In this document: positions 1 to 8,650 of the stretch, piece by piece
Layout: each line of letters starts with the position of its first letter
How positions within the stretch are numbered: the stretch's first letter is position 1
Assembly (NCBI GenBank): GCA_001698425.1
Contig: MBRE01000011.1
Coordinates: 21,890-72,971 of the forward strand
DNA from: Oscillatoriales cyanobacterium USR001
GTDB taxonomy: Bacteria > Cyanobacteriota > Cyanobacteriia > Cyanobacteriales > Microcoleaceae
DNA: 51,082 bases
Direction of reading: 5' to 3'
The notes under the pieces: generated by a model
Seen by the model: only the letters and a program-made list of their open reading frames with translations
What the model was told of the DNA's origin: nothing
The model's database searches: none
Program-made: the position numbers and the translations under genes

Positions 1-60
1 CGGGGCGGGTTTTTGAAGATTTTGACGAATTGCGGTGATTGTTGGCGAACCTGCCCCTAC
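1..60. repeat. Partial palindromic interspersed repeat
   Basis: The left edge carries GGGGCGGGTTT near position 2 and AACCTGCCCCTAC at 48-60. These form imperfect inverted arms of the GC-rich, 'gtaggggc'-ended repeat class also seen at 28742-28807. It is probably cut by the window edge. No coding capacity was seen in 1-157. Confidence 0.4.
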
Positions 61-157
61 CCAAACTGTTGCAAACTTTTTGAGAAATGATATAATCGGA
101 CAGATTATGAGGTACAATTTTCAGCAAATTTAATTAATAACAAATTGGTAAAATAAG

Positions 158-1660
158 GTGAATCTGCAACTAATTGAACGGGCAAAAAAATACGAAAAAA
201 GTATCGCGATTGTTGCCAGTGAGGGTAAATTTACTTATCAAAATTTACTGCGCTCTTCGGCTCAAATTGCTACTTTATTGTTAGATGGTAAGGAAGATTT
301 ACAAGAACAAAGAGTTGCTTTTCTAATTCCTTCGGGGTTTCAGTATGTAACTACTTTATGGGGAATTTGGCGTGCTGGTGGAATTGCTATGCCTTTATGT
401 GTTGCTCATCCTAGACCTGAGTTAGAATATGCGATCGCAGATTCAGGAGCATCAATTATCATTGCTCATCCAGATTTTGCCGCTTTATTACATCCAATTG
501 CTATTGAGCGAGGTTTGCGATTTATCCTTACTTCAGAGATACTTTCTGACAATATTTGTGCGCTTCCAGATGTAGATTTAACTAGACGAGCGTTAATTCT
601 TTATACGAGTGGGACAACGGGTAAACCTAAAGGAGTGGTGACGCTACATCAAAATATTCAAGCTCAAGTTACGAGCTTAGTTTCTGCTTGGGAATGGACA
701 TCAAGCGATCGCATTTTGCACGTTTTACCTCTCCATCATATTCATGGAATTATTAATGTTTTGACTTGTGCTTTGTGGGCTGGTGCTGAATGTTTGATGC
801 TGCCTAAATTTGATGCTAAGATAGTTTGGGAGAGAATTATTGATAGCAATTTAACACTATTTATGGCAGTTCCCACGATTTATGTTAAACTAATTAATGC
901 TTGGGAATCGGCTGATTTTGAGCTTCAACAAAAGATGTCTCAAGGCTGTACTCAGATGCGTTTAATGGTTTCAGGATCGGCGGCTTTACCCGTCCAAGTA
1001 TTAGAAAAATGGCAGCAAATTAGCGGTCATTTTCTATTAGAACGTTATGGGATGACAGAAATTGGGATGGCTCTTTCTAATCCTTTACATGGTGAAAGAT
1101 TGGCGGGATATGTGGGTAAACCTTTGCCAGAAGTTGAGGTGAGGTTGGTAGATGAAAATGATAATTTAGTGTTGGCGGATACACCTGGGGAGGTACAAGT
1201 TAAAAGTCCGGGAGTTTTTCTGGAGTATTGGCAAAAACCGGAAGCAACTGCGGCATCTTTTCGGGATGGTTGGTTTTGCACTGGCGATTTAGCGGTGGTG
1301 GAAAATGATAATTATCGTTTGCTGGGGAGGCTGAGTGTAGATATTATTAAGACTGGAGGTTATAAGGTTTCGGCTTTAGAAATTGAGTCGGTTCTACTAA
1401 CTCATCCACTGATTCAAGATTGTGCGGTAGTTGGACTCCCTAATTTAGAGTGGGGGGAACAAGTTTGTGCTGTTTTGGTATTAGTACCGGGGGGTGATTT
1501 GACTTTGGAGTTGTTAAGAATTTGGGGGAAAGAGCGTTTAGCTATTTATAAAGTTCCTACTCGAATGGTAGTGGTTAATGAGTTAACTCGGAATGCGATG
1601 GGGAAGGTGACTAAGGGGGAATTAGTTCGGCAATTACAGGATGGGAGTTTGGTTAAATAG
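158..1660 (+). CDS. Acyl-CoA synthetase / AMP-dependent ligase (malonyl-CoA synthetase-like)
   Basis: 500-residue member of the ANL adenylating superfamily, which activates a carboxylic acid as acyl-AMP and transfers it to CoA. Visible motifs are the P-loop-like LYTSGTTGKPKGVV near residue 148, ERYGMTE near 294, GWFCTGDL near 370, and a C-terminal AMGKVTKGEL near 480 that holds the conserved catalytic lysine. The overall length and the ERYGMTEIGMALSNPL stretch resemble MatB-type malonyl/methylmalonyl-CoA synthetases, but the substrate cannot be read from sequence alone. The start is GTG with only a weak upstream AAGG; no better ATG lies nearby. It stands alone on the plus strand, with a convergent toxin-antitoxin pair downstream, so no operon partner hints at the substrate. 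Family is secure, specificity is inference. Confidence 0.9.
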   Translation: MNLQLIERAKKYEKSIAIVASEGKFTYQNLLRSSAQIATLLLDGKEDLQEQRVAFLIPSGFQYVTTLWGIWRAGGIAMPLCVAHPRPELEYAIADSGASIIIAHPDFAALLHPIAIERGLRFILTSEILSDNICALPDVDLTRRALILYTSGTTGKPKGVVTLHQNIQAQVTSLVSAWEWTSSDRILHVLPLHHIHGIINVLTCALWAGAECLMLPKFDAKIVWERIIDSNLTLFMAVPTIYVKLINAWESADFELQQKMSQGCTQMRLMVSGSAALPVQVLEKWQQISGHFLLERYGMTEIGMALSNPLHGERLAGYVGKPLPEVEVRLVDENDNLVLADTPGEVQVKSPGVFLEYWQKPEATAASFRDGWFCTGDLAVVENDNYRLLGRLSVDIIKTGGYKVSALEIESVLLTHPLIQDCAVVGLPNLEWGEQVCAVLVLVPGGDLTLELLRIWGKERLAIYKVPTRMVVVNELTRNAMGKVTKGELVRQLQDGSLVK

Positions 1661-1726
1661 GAGGTGAGTTTGATATTAATATCTTGTTCTGCAATTAGAA
1701 TGCAGATTAATTCTTGTTTCTCGATG

Positions 1727-2149
1727 TTAATTATTGGGAAAATAAAGTTTGAGAAAGTTTTGTGGTGTTAAAATAGGAATACCTGAAAATTCTTTGAGAA
1801 TTAGTAAATCGCGATCGCCAGTAATAATCGCTTCAGCATTAGCAGATAAAGCTGTTGCTAGAATCATCGCATCTTTGGGGTCACGCAGTTGAGGGACATC
1901 CACAAAAGTTATTTCACACCATTGTAAAAAAGAACGTGCTACATCTGTCAAATCATCAGCAGTTGTAGGAAGAGACATGATTTGTTTCTGAAACTTAGCC
2001 CGTTTTAATGTGATTTCGAGTTCTCCAAATAGAACTTCTGAAGCAAATATTGTAATTTGCTGATTGACAGCTAAATCCACAACTTGACGTGGAACTCCTC
2101 GCCACAGCAAAGCTGAAATCCAGACATTGACATCTATTACAACCCTCAT
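1727..2149 (-). CDS. PIN-domain toxin ribonuclease (COG1569-like)
   Basis: 140-residue protein of the PIN family, Mg-dependent ribonucleases that act as VapC-like toxins. The N-terminal VVIDVNVWISALL holds the first acidic residue (D6). EVLFGELE gives a conserved Glu, and RDPKDAMILATAL plus AIITGDRDLL supply the later Asp residues of the acidic pocket, so the active site looks intact. Its ATG overlaps the TGA of the upstream gene (ATGA), the translational coupling typical of antitoxin-toxin operons. The pair lies between unrelated genes on both sides, consistent with a small mobile module. RNA target unknown. Confidence 0.88.
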   Translation of the reverse strand: MRVVIDVNVWISALLWRGVPRQVVDLAVNQQITIFASEVLFGELEITLKRAKFQKQIMSLPTTADDLTDVARSFLQWCEITFVDVPQLRDPKDAMILATALSANAEAIITGDRDLLILKEFSGIPILTPQNFLKLYFPNN

Positions 2150-2409
2150 TTTTTAGACCTAAGCTCCTGTCGCACTTCCTTGACTATTTCACTAATTTCT
2201 TCGAGAGTTGGTTCATCTGGATCTGGGCCTAGCTGATCTTGTCGCCGCTTTAACTCATCCCAGGTTAGTGGTTGACGAATTTTCTTCAGTAAAATCTCGT
2301 TTTCGGTTACGGATACCTCGTATTCTGCAAAAGGTTGTAGTTGCTCCATAATTTCGGTAGGGAGTTCGAGTTGACGTTTGGCGGATATTTTGGCAACAAC
2401 TTTATTCAT
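2146..2409 (-). CDS. AbrB/MazE-like antitoxin
   Basis: 87-residue protein directly upstream of the PIN toxin. Residues 1-45 have the swapped-hairpin AbrB pattern (NKVVAKISAKRQLELPTEIM, then a second strand EYEVSVTENEILLKKI) expected to bind operator DNA. The acidic, helical C-terminal half (PDEPTLEEISEIVKEV) would wrap around and inhibit the toxin. Stop and toxin start overlap by four bases. By analogy with the family it should repress its own promoter, alone and together with the toxin. The promoter would lie in the 164-bp gap upstream, but I could not assign hexamers there. Confidence 0.82.
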   Translation of the reverse strand: MNKVVAKISAKRQLELPTEIMEQLQPFAEYEVSVTENEILLKKIRQPLTWDELKRRQDQLGPDPDEPTLEEISEIVKEVRQELRSKK

Positions 2410-2532
2410 AGTTTACAACTTCTTCGCAAAAGTAGTTTTAGTTAGACGTTTATCTGTCCAAAATTTTAACAAAACCTAATTTGTTTGTCAATACGATGAT
2501 TCTCAATATTCAAAAAATTAGCATTTAGCCAT

Positions 2533-2578
2533 CAACAAATAACCAATAACCAATAACCAATAACAAATAACAATTACC
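2533..2578. repeat. Heptamer tandem repeat (CAATAAC type)
   Basis: Units of the type CAATAAC and CAAATAA run directly into the stop codon of the neighbouring GTPase gene (TTA at 2574-2576 on this strand). The same heptamer recurs at 34386-34413 and, inverted, at 39197-39290. It is a short tandemly repeated repetitive (STRR) element of the kind known in cyanobacteria. Confidence 0.75.
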
Positions 2579-4223
2579 AGTCTTCTTTCCGATTTTTATT
2601 ACCCATTTCCCAATCATCTTGAGGATGATAATTAATTGGTTCTGGTTCTGTTTGCGGTTTAGTTATTGGTTGAGGTATCTCTTCTAATTCACATTTGTAT
2701 TCTACTTCTGATTGCGCCGCTAATGGTTCAACAACCCGCGCGATCGCATCTTTAACAAAAGCTTTCACAAACTCTCCTCGCCGATTTAATTGAAATTGTC
2801 GCTGCACTACTTCCGCCATTCCACCATCACCCCAATCTTGATCGTGGCGAAAATACTCAATCACACTCTTACCGGCAATTCTAGTTAAATAAGCTGCACT
2901 CACTCCTTGAATTGCCTTACTAACTAAAAAAGTAGCAATATTCAGCTGAAGTGCCGTTGTCACTAATTTAATTACCCCCGCCACAATTCCCAAACTAGCT
3001 AAAGTTTTAGCGAGAGACATTGCTAATTCTTTCCCTCTTTCCATATTCAATTCACAGCCATAAATCTTGCCAATTTCAACGATCATTTGAGCATTCACGG
3101 CCGCTGTTGCTAATAAATCCACCACAGGCAAAGGTGTAACAGCAATTACTCCTGCACCAATCCACTGAAATCTATCTACTACTTTATCAGCTTGTCGCCG
3201 CCTTTGAGCATCAATTAACTTGTGGGCTTCTTCACCTAAACGGTGAGATTGGAGGAGAATATTATCGGCAATTAAATCTTTACCTTCGGCGCGTAATAGG
3301 GCTGCCATGCGCCGAATTAAGGGCATAATATCGGGTTCTGGCTGAAATTTATCGCCAGATTCTAGGGTGATTTCTTGGGGATTTGCGGCGACGGTGACGA
3401 CATCTAAATTGCTCACAATTCCCTTGACTCGCAGCCGTAATCGGGCGATTATGGTTTCTCGATCGCTTTCAGTATAAAGGTCTGTTTTGTTAAAAACTAC
3501 GAGGGAACGTTTCCCAATTTGTGCTAAGTTTCGTAGGGGTTCGTATTCCGATTGGCGGAGGTCATTATCTAATACAAATAGTAGTAAATCTGCTTCGGTT
3601 GCTAGTTGTCTAGCTAACTTTTCTCTCTGGGTTCCGGCGATTCCTGCTTCTAATATTCCTGGTGTATCTGTGATTAATATTTCTCGATCTAATCCTTTTA
3701 ATTTGAGGGTATAAGTTTCTCCTACTTCGGTGGTTCCCATTGGCGCACCGACTTTTCCGGCCATTCTTCCTACTAAGGCGTTAATTACTGAAGTTTTGCC
3801 GGCGGAACCTGTGCCGAAAACTACTACTTCTACATTACCACGAGATAAACTAGCTTCGATTTCTCGCGATCGCGAAATTAATGCTTGTCGCGCTACTTCG
3901 TCTTGAATTTGATTTACTTGTAACCGTAAAGCTTTTAAGGTTTCTTCCGCCGCTTCTACTTTGGCTGCGGGTATTTTGAGATTTACCTGGGGTTTTGCAT
4001 GATTTTTCTTAGGTCGTTGAAAAAGTCTCCAATAGTAGAATAAGGCGAAAATTAACATCGCTAACAGGACGATTAGCAGCAATACCAGTAAATTTGCTAA
4101 CAGTGGAGATGCAGACCAGGCAACTTGACTATAAAGCCAACTTAAGGAAGAAATCAGCCAGATTGTTAGCCCCAGGATGAGGCCTAAACCAGCAATTAGG
4201 ATGAGGAGGCGAGACAAGGCCAT
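2574..4223 (-). CDS. Membrane-anchored Era-like GTPase with DUF697 domain
   Basis: 549 residues. Two hydrophobic segments at about 5-30 and 40-66 anchor the N-terminus; a basic/coiled stretch follows. A TrmE-Era-type G domain has P-loop FGTGSAGKTSVIN near 136-146, DTPG near 187 and NKTD near 245. The C-terminal half (about 330-480) has alternating hydrophobic helices (VIAVTPLPVVDLLATAAVN; LGIVAGVIKLVTTAL) typical of DUF697/YcjF-like proteins. The acidic tail ends in a stop that lies within a heptamer repeat. The role in this family is not established; membrane remodelling or stress functions are guesses. The 140 bp upstream hold HIP1 sites and no recognised gene. Confidence 0.85.
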   Translation of the reverse strand: MALSRLLILIAGLGLILGLTIWLISSLSWLYSQVAWSASPLLANLLVLLLIVLLAMLIFALFYYWRLFQRPKKNHAKPQVNLKIPAAKVEAAEETLKALRLQVNQIQDEVARQALISRSREIEASLSRGNVEVVVFGTGSAGKTSVINALVGRMAGKVGAPMGTTEVGETYTLKLKGLDREILITDTPGILEAGIAGTQREKLARQLATEADLLLFVLDNDLRQSEYEPLRNLAQIGKRSLVVFNKTDLYTESDRETIIARLRLRVKGIVSNLDVVTVAANPQEITLESGDKFQPEPDIMPLIRRMAALLRAEGKDLIADNILLQSHRLGEEAHKLIDAQRRRQADKVVDRFQWIGAGVIAVTPLPVVDLLATAAVNAQMIVEIGKIYGCELNMERGKELAMSLAKTLASLGIVAGVIKLVTTALQLNIATFLVSKAIQGVSAAYLTRIAGKSVIEYFRHDQDWGDGGMAEVVQRQFQLNRRGEFVKAFVKDAIARVVEPLAAQSEVEYKCELEEIPQPITKPQTEPEPINYHPQDDWEMGNKNRKEDW

Positions 4224-4364
4224 GAAGGGCTAGGGCAAATAAAAAGCGGATGCTATTCATTGTGGCATTTTCTCACAAAAAGAGCGATCGCCAAAAGTAA
4301 ATTAGTAATGATGATAACAGATATGTAGCGGGCAAGATCGATAATTGCACATCAAAAATTAAAT

Positions 4365-4559
4365 TCAAGCGGCGACTATTTCTACCTGAGATTCTAGGTG
4401 TTTTCCCAATGCCGCGATCGCGATATTAGGAAGACACCTAGACTTGCCAGAATCAGTATTTTTTTGTGGTTCCGGTTTAATTACAATCCATTTACCTGTT
4501 TGGGGATCGCGACAAGTTGTAAAGGGATTTGATTTTAATGGTTTGTCACAAGCTTTCAT
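4365..4559 (-). CDS. Small hypothetical protein
   Basis: 64 residues, not recognised. It has a basic N-terminus with two Cys (MKACDK, FTTCRDPQ), a plausible beta hairpin DPQTGKWIVIKPEPQ and a third Cys later; no signal peptide or membrane segment. Upstream of the ATG, AGGGAAAAAT on the coding strand is a reasonable ribosome binding site. The stand-alone position between the GTPase gene and a repeat-bearing gap gives no functional hint. Codon use is like its neighbours, so it is probably real. Confidence 0.55.
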   Translation of the reverse strand: MKACDKPLKSNPFTTCRDPQTGKWIVIKPEPQKNTDSGKSRCLPNIAIAALGKHLESQVEIVAA

Positions 4560-4887
4560 TATTTTTCCCTCAATTTAGTTAAACCAAAGTTAACGCTAGT
4601 TATAGATATACGCAACCCTATATTTTGAATCATCTCTGATTTTGTTTGTCTTTGCTGTGACTTTTGCTTTCTACTTCTGGGATCTTTATCAGAATTTTGT
4701 GTGATATTTATCTTGATACTACGGTGATCGCAATCACATTTTTTGTGGTAAGATGTGCGGTTTTAAGGGGAACCACTAAGACACTAAGAAAGATTATTTT
4801 TAATAACTTGATGATTTGGTTTGTAGTAAGCGCAAAGAGCGCTAAAGCGCCTACTACAAACAAGCTAATTATTTAATTTCTAATCGT
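4560..4887. other. 328-bp intergenic region without a convincing gene
   Basis: Holds a copy of the TTTGTAGTAAGCGC palindromic repeat at its right end and an AACCACTAAGACACTAAG low-complexity stretch before it. An open frame across 4664-4876 is made largely of this repeat and is not supported as a gene. Confidence 0.6.
4811..4880 (-). repeat. Interspersed palindromic repeat, family A, copy 1
   Basis: The core has inverted arms GTAGTAAGCGC and GCGCCTACTAC around a short AAGAGCGCTAAA-type loop, with conserved flanks (GATGATTTGG on one side, AAGCTAATTATTTAA on the other). Its reverse complement matches the copy at 46840-46905 almost base for base. A diverged copy lies at 8524-8600. Confidence 0.8.
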
Positions 4888-6075
4888 TTATTGACCTTTC
4901 ACGCATTTTAGCATCCGTAAAGTGGCTGCTGCTGCATAGTTGCGTTTGGTAGAATTATCAGGATCGAATCGGGTTCCTACTTCGTTTAAAGGAGAAGCTA
5001 CTTTGCAATAGGAAGACATTTGGCTAATAGTAGCCGATGCCCAATGACCTTGAATATCTGAGAAGTTTGTCGGGGTTTGTTTGGGAGTTAATACTGGGCT
5101 TAGGCCTCGTGCTGATAAACCAAACTCGGAGGCGCGACGAAGTACGGCCATTAATTCAGCGCGAGTTACTGGTTGAGTTGGGCGGAAAGTTCCATCTTTG
5201 TAGCCACTGACGATATTTTTATCCCGTGCAAATTGAATTTTGGCGGCACTCCAACGGGAAGTTTCAACATCAGAATAAGGACGAGTAGAAGTTTGGCTGG
5301 GGATGACAATATTAGCACCTTGAATTCCTTTCAAAGATTCTAATACTAAAGATACTAATTGCTCTCTGGTTAAAGCAAGTTGAGGGCGGAAAGTGTTGTC
5401 TTCAGAAAAACCTGCGACAAATCCTAGTGCTACAGCTTCTTTAATTTCCGTAGCATAGATATCGGTAGCGATATCTTTAAAGCCTGTGGGTGAAGGAGAA
5501 GGATCGACTACTGGACCGGAACTTCCTGGTGCAGCTTGATTGCTGGTAAGATAAAAATGACCTAAGATTTTACCTTGGTAAGACCGTTTGGTGAAGCGCC
5601 AACCTGGTTCGAGAATAATTTTCATAAAGCCATTGACAACGCCTTTTGTGCGACCGATGATTAGTTGTTGGGCGTTGCGATCGCTAGGACTACCAACTAA
5701 TAAAACATCGCCATTTATAGTTTGTAAGCTCAAGCTATATTGTAATGCTAAGTCAGTACCACCCATGCGAATTGAAAAACCATTACTATCGGTAGCGCGT
5801 TTGCAATCTTTGGTGAAATCAAAGTTTAGTAATAGGGGATTAATCATAATTGGATTGCTACCGCTCTCGCTCCAACATTGCCGTTGATTGGGTATTTGTT
5901 CTATAATTAGTAATTGGAAACTACCATCTTGGCGGGGTTGAGCGATCGCGGCGACGTTGCTTTGTTCCAATTCTGTTTGATCGAAAGTGAAGGCGATCGC
6001 GGAAGTAATTGCACTCATGGTCAAAACTGCGGAAGTTGCGATCGCGGCAATTGTTTTCTTAACTGAGAATTTCAT
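4888..6075 (-). CDS. Secreted DUF3747 / S-layer homology (SLH) domain protein
   Basis: 395 residues from the chosen start. An upstream in-frame ATG at 6117 would add 14 residues, but ATG 6075 follows AGGTAGGT at good spacing and opens a clean signal peptide (MKFSVKKTIAAIATSAVLTM, cleavage probably after AIA/AFA). Residues about 25-195 match the cyanobacterial DUF3747 pattern. After a Pro/Ser linker come three SLH motifs: FKDIATDIYATEIKEAV, YSDVETSRWSAAKIQFA and a weaker FSDIQGHWASATISQM. SLH domains bind cell-wall pyruvylated polymers, so the protein probably sits on the cell surface or outer envelope. The function of DUF3747 is not known. Confidence 0.88.
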   Translation of the reverse strand: MKFSVKKTIAAIATSAVLTMSAITSAIAFTFDQTELEQSNVAAIAQPRQDGSFQLLIIEQIPNQRQCWSESGSNPIMINPLLLNFDFTKDCKRATDSNGFSIRMGGTDLALQYSLSLQTINGDVLLVGSPSDRNAQQLIIGRTKGVVNGFMKIILEPGWRFTKRSYQGKILGHFYLTSNQAAPGSSGPVVDPSPSPTGFKDIATDIYATEIKEAVALGFVAGFSEDNTFRPQLALTREQLVSLVLESLKGIQGANIVIPSQTSTRPYSDVETSRWSAAKIQFARDKNIVSGYKDGTFRPTQPVTRAELMAVLRRASEFGLSARGLSPVLTPKQTPTNFSDIQGHWASATISQMSSYCKVASPLNEVGTRFDPDNSTKRNYAAAATLRMLKCVKGQ

Positions 6076-6369
6076 AGCACCTACCTGTGTGTTTAACTTA
6101 TATTTATTCAATCCCAATAACTTTTGAATTTTAAGTGTTTTTGTTGTACTTTCTCAACTGTCTCAGGATGTAAAGCTGAACTTAACACCTGTGGATTCTT
6201 GTCAAACCTATAATAGAACCTACTTTCAGACGATATTAGACTTTAGATCGGGGATGATCCTGTCGTCCACTCCCCCAACTGTCACGGGAGCATCTCGATA
6301 CGTGCAAATATATCCCAGGGGTGTTGACTGTTTGCAAAAATTTACCTATCTCTTCTTGAAAAATTGTCC

Positions 6370-8478
6370 TTAATCTGGGATATGGTCTGTTGGAGACTGA
6401 CTAACCGGAAGTGCGATCGCAAACTCTGTTCCCTTTCCCACCTCTGAAGTTACCTCAATTCTACCGTGATGCTTTTCAATAATTTGATAGCAAATCGAAA
6501 GCCCCAGACCGGTACCTTGACCGATCGGCTTTGTTGTGAAAAATGGGTCAAACATCTTAGCTTTAACTTCAGGAGAAATCCCAGGACCATTATCTCGAAT
6601 TCGCACCCACACAAAAGCCCTATGCAATTGCTCTGCATGGGGCGGCTCTAGTTTAGTCTCAATGATAATTTGCTTAAGCCCCGGCTTTTTCTGTGCATTC
6701 AAAGCATCGATCGCATTACCAATTATATTCATAAAAACTTGATTCAGTTGCGCGGGATAACACTCCACCGGCGGTAAAGTTTCATACTCTTTAACCAGCT
6801 TAATTCCCTCTTTAATCTTGTGATTGATAATCAATAAAGTGCTATCAATTCCTTCGTGGATATTCACCCGCTTAAGCTCCGCTTCATCGAGTCGAGAAAA
6901 ATTACGTAAAGACAGCACAATCTGACTAATCCGTTCGGTACCAATCTTCATCGAAGACAAAATTTTCGTCAAATCCTTAGTGATAAATTCAAAATCAATT
7001 TCCTCATTAATATTCTGTATCGCAGTAGTCTGGATCGGATATTCTTGTTGGTAAAGCTGATACAAGTTAATTAAATCTTCAACATAAGTATTGAGATACT
7101 TAATATTGCCACTAATAAAACCCAGGGGATTGTTAATTTCATGGGCAACTCCCGCCACCATCTGACCCAAACTAGACATTTTTTCTGCCTGAATTAATTG
7201 GCTTTGAGTATCTCGAAGGTTCTGTAATGCTTGGCGGAGTTGATGATGAGTTTGCAAAAGTTGTTCGTGCTTTTGAGAAAGTTCTTTCGTCCTGTCTTCT
7301 ACCCGTTTTTCCAAATTATCGCGGGCATTTTCTAGTTCTTTAGTGTGTTTTGCCACCATCCCAATTAGACTGTTTAAAGATATTGCTAACAAGCCTACTT
7401 CATCGCCAGTAGTAACGGGAGCTTGCACGGTAAAATTAGCTTCTTGCGTTGCTTTTTGAGCTATTTTAGTGATAGCTTCTATCGGACTAGCAATGGCCTG
7501 CGCTATTTTGAACCCAACCAAAGTAGCGATCGCTCCAGCTAACAAGAAAAAAATTGATAAATGCCTCCACAGCGTTTGTTTAGCGTCTTCTACTGGCATA
7601 ACAGAATCGAGCAGCACGATTGTCAGAGAAGAATCCTCTAGCCCAGAAAGCACTAAACTTTTAGCAAAATATTCTCCACCCGCGATGCTGACTCGTTGTG
7701 GACGAGAGTTTTGGGGAGGTAAAATCCAACGAAAATTGCTACGAGTTATTGGCAAAGTAGAAGCAATCAAAGTTTTTTCTTGATTAAACGCTATTAGGTG
7801 GGCTCGCGTATCAGTAGCAAGCTTTTCCAATAAATCATCTCTGATTAAAGCGCCAGTCATAATTCCGCCGATAATCCCATCTTTAGACTTTATCGGTGCA
7901 AACCCAACTAAAAGCGACTGCAACTGTCCATCTACTTTTTTGATATTTACCAATTCCGATAAATACACGCCGCTGAGTGCTTGATCGAAGACCGTTTTAT
8001 CATCAAGTATTGAATTAGCTAACTCTTCATGCTGTAGGTTTGCTAGTACCGTACCATCTTTGGCTACTACCTTAATTAAGTCAACTTCCAAAGTTGTTTT
8101 TAAAGGCAATAAAATCTGGAGGAGTGTAGCAGTATCGCGTTGGTTGACTGCTGAACGAACTTCCGGTCTATTTCCTATTAGCCTAGTTTGTAACTGCAAG
8201 TCCTCTTCTTGATGGCGAAAGTCACGCAAAATTAGTGCAGAAAGGCTCTCTACTTCGCCGAACATTTGTTGTTCAAGGCTGCTAGAAAACCAGTACCCAA
8301 AGCTAATTATTAACACTATTGCTTGGCTGAGAATTACCAATAGAAATGGGATGACAATTTTTTGGTTTAAAGCCAGTTTTGAGTATATAGCTTTTAAGCG
8401 GGTATTCTGCCAAAATTTTTTGACTTTTCTAGCGGTGGATGTTAGTAAATTTTTGTTAAATAAGTAGCGAATTTGCAT
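6370..8478 (-). CDS. Membrane sensor histidine kinase (dCache-like sensor, HAMP, HisKA, HATPase)
   Basis: 702 residues. A membrane helix at about 40-62 (IVIPFLLVILSQAIVLIISF) and another near 310-330 flank an extracytoplasmic sensor of about 245 residues. HAMP (about 330-385) and a long coiled coil (LENARDNLEKRVEDRTKEL) lead to the H-box GVAHEINNPLGFI with the phosphorylated His near 445. ATPase boxes are N (NIIGNAIDAL, near 585), G1 (DNGPGIS) and G2 (GTGLGLSICYQII, near 658). There is no receiver domain, so a separate response regulator is needed and none is adjacent. It lies 172 bp downstream of a phosphate-type binding lipoprotein on the same strand, which may feed it ligand (inference). 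A family A repeat sits in that gap. Confidence 0.92.
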   Translation of the reverse strand: MQIRYLFNKNLLTSTARKVKKFWQNTRLKAIYSKLALNQKIVIPFLLVILSQAIVLIISFGYWFSSSLEQQMFGEVESLSALILRDFRHQEEDLQLQTRLIGNRPEVRSAVNQRDTATLLQILLPLKTTLEVDLIKVVAKDGTVLANLQHEELANSILDDKTVFDQALSGVYLSELVNIKKVDGQLQSLLVGFAPIKSKDGIIGGIMTGALIRDDLLEKLATDTRAHLIAFNQEKTLIASTLPITRSNFRWILPPQNSRPQRVSIAGGEYFAKSLVLSGLEDSSLTIVLLDSVMPVEDAKQTLWRHLSIFFLLAGAIATLVGFKIAQAIASPIEAITKIAQKATQEANFTVQAPVTTGDEVGLLAISLNSLIGMVAKHTKELENARDNLEKRVEDRTKELSQKHEQLLQTHHQLRQALQNLRDTQSQLIQAEKMSSLGQMVAGVAHEINNPLGFISGNIKYLNTYVEDLINLYQLYQQEYPIQTTAIQNINEEIDFEFITKDLTKILSSMKIGTERISQIVLSLRNFSRLDEAELKRVNIHEGIDSTLLIINHKIKEGIKLVKEYETLPPVECYPAQLNQVFMNIIGNAIDALNAQKKPGLKQIIIETKLEPPHAEQLHRAFVWVRIRDNGPGISPEVKAKMFDPFFTTKPIGQGTGLGLSICYQIIEKHHGRIEVTSEVGKGTEFAIALPVSQSPTDHIPD

Positions 8479-8523
8479 TGTGATGATGTTAAAAAACTAC
8501 ATTATTGCTAACTAAGGAATAGA

Positions 8524-8600
8524 AATTAAATAATTCGCTTGTTTGTAGTAAGCGCTGTCTTCGCGCTTGGCGCTTACTACGAACCAGATCGTCAAGTTAT
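8524..8600 (+). repeat. Interspersed palindromic repeat, family A, copy 2
   Basis: GTTTGTAGTAAGCGC and GGCGCTTACTACGAACC form the arms around a loop that differs from the other two copies. Flanking AAATTAAATAATTCGCTT and CAAGTTATTTA match the flanks of copy 1, so the repeat unit is wider than the hairpin itself. Confidence 0.75.
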
Positions 8601-8650
8601 TTATTTTTCATTCCTAACTGTACTTACACGGTGAATCAGTAAGGATTCTT

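Noticed and set aside
158..1660. Naming the acyl-CoA synthetase as matB
   Set aside because: Motifs support the ANL family, but no neighbour or diagnostic residue that I can verify fixes malonate as the substrate.
4664..4876. 70-codon plus-strand open frame
   Set aside because: Much of it is the family A palindromic repeat and low-complexity DNA; no ribosome binding site or family resemblance.
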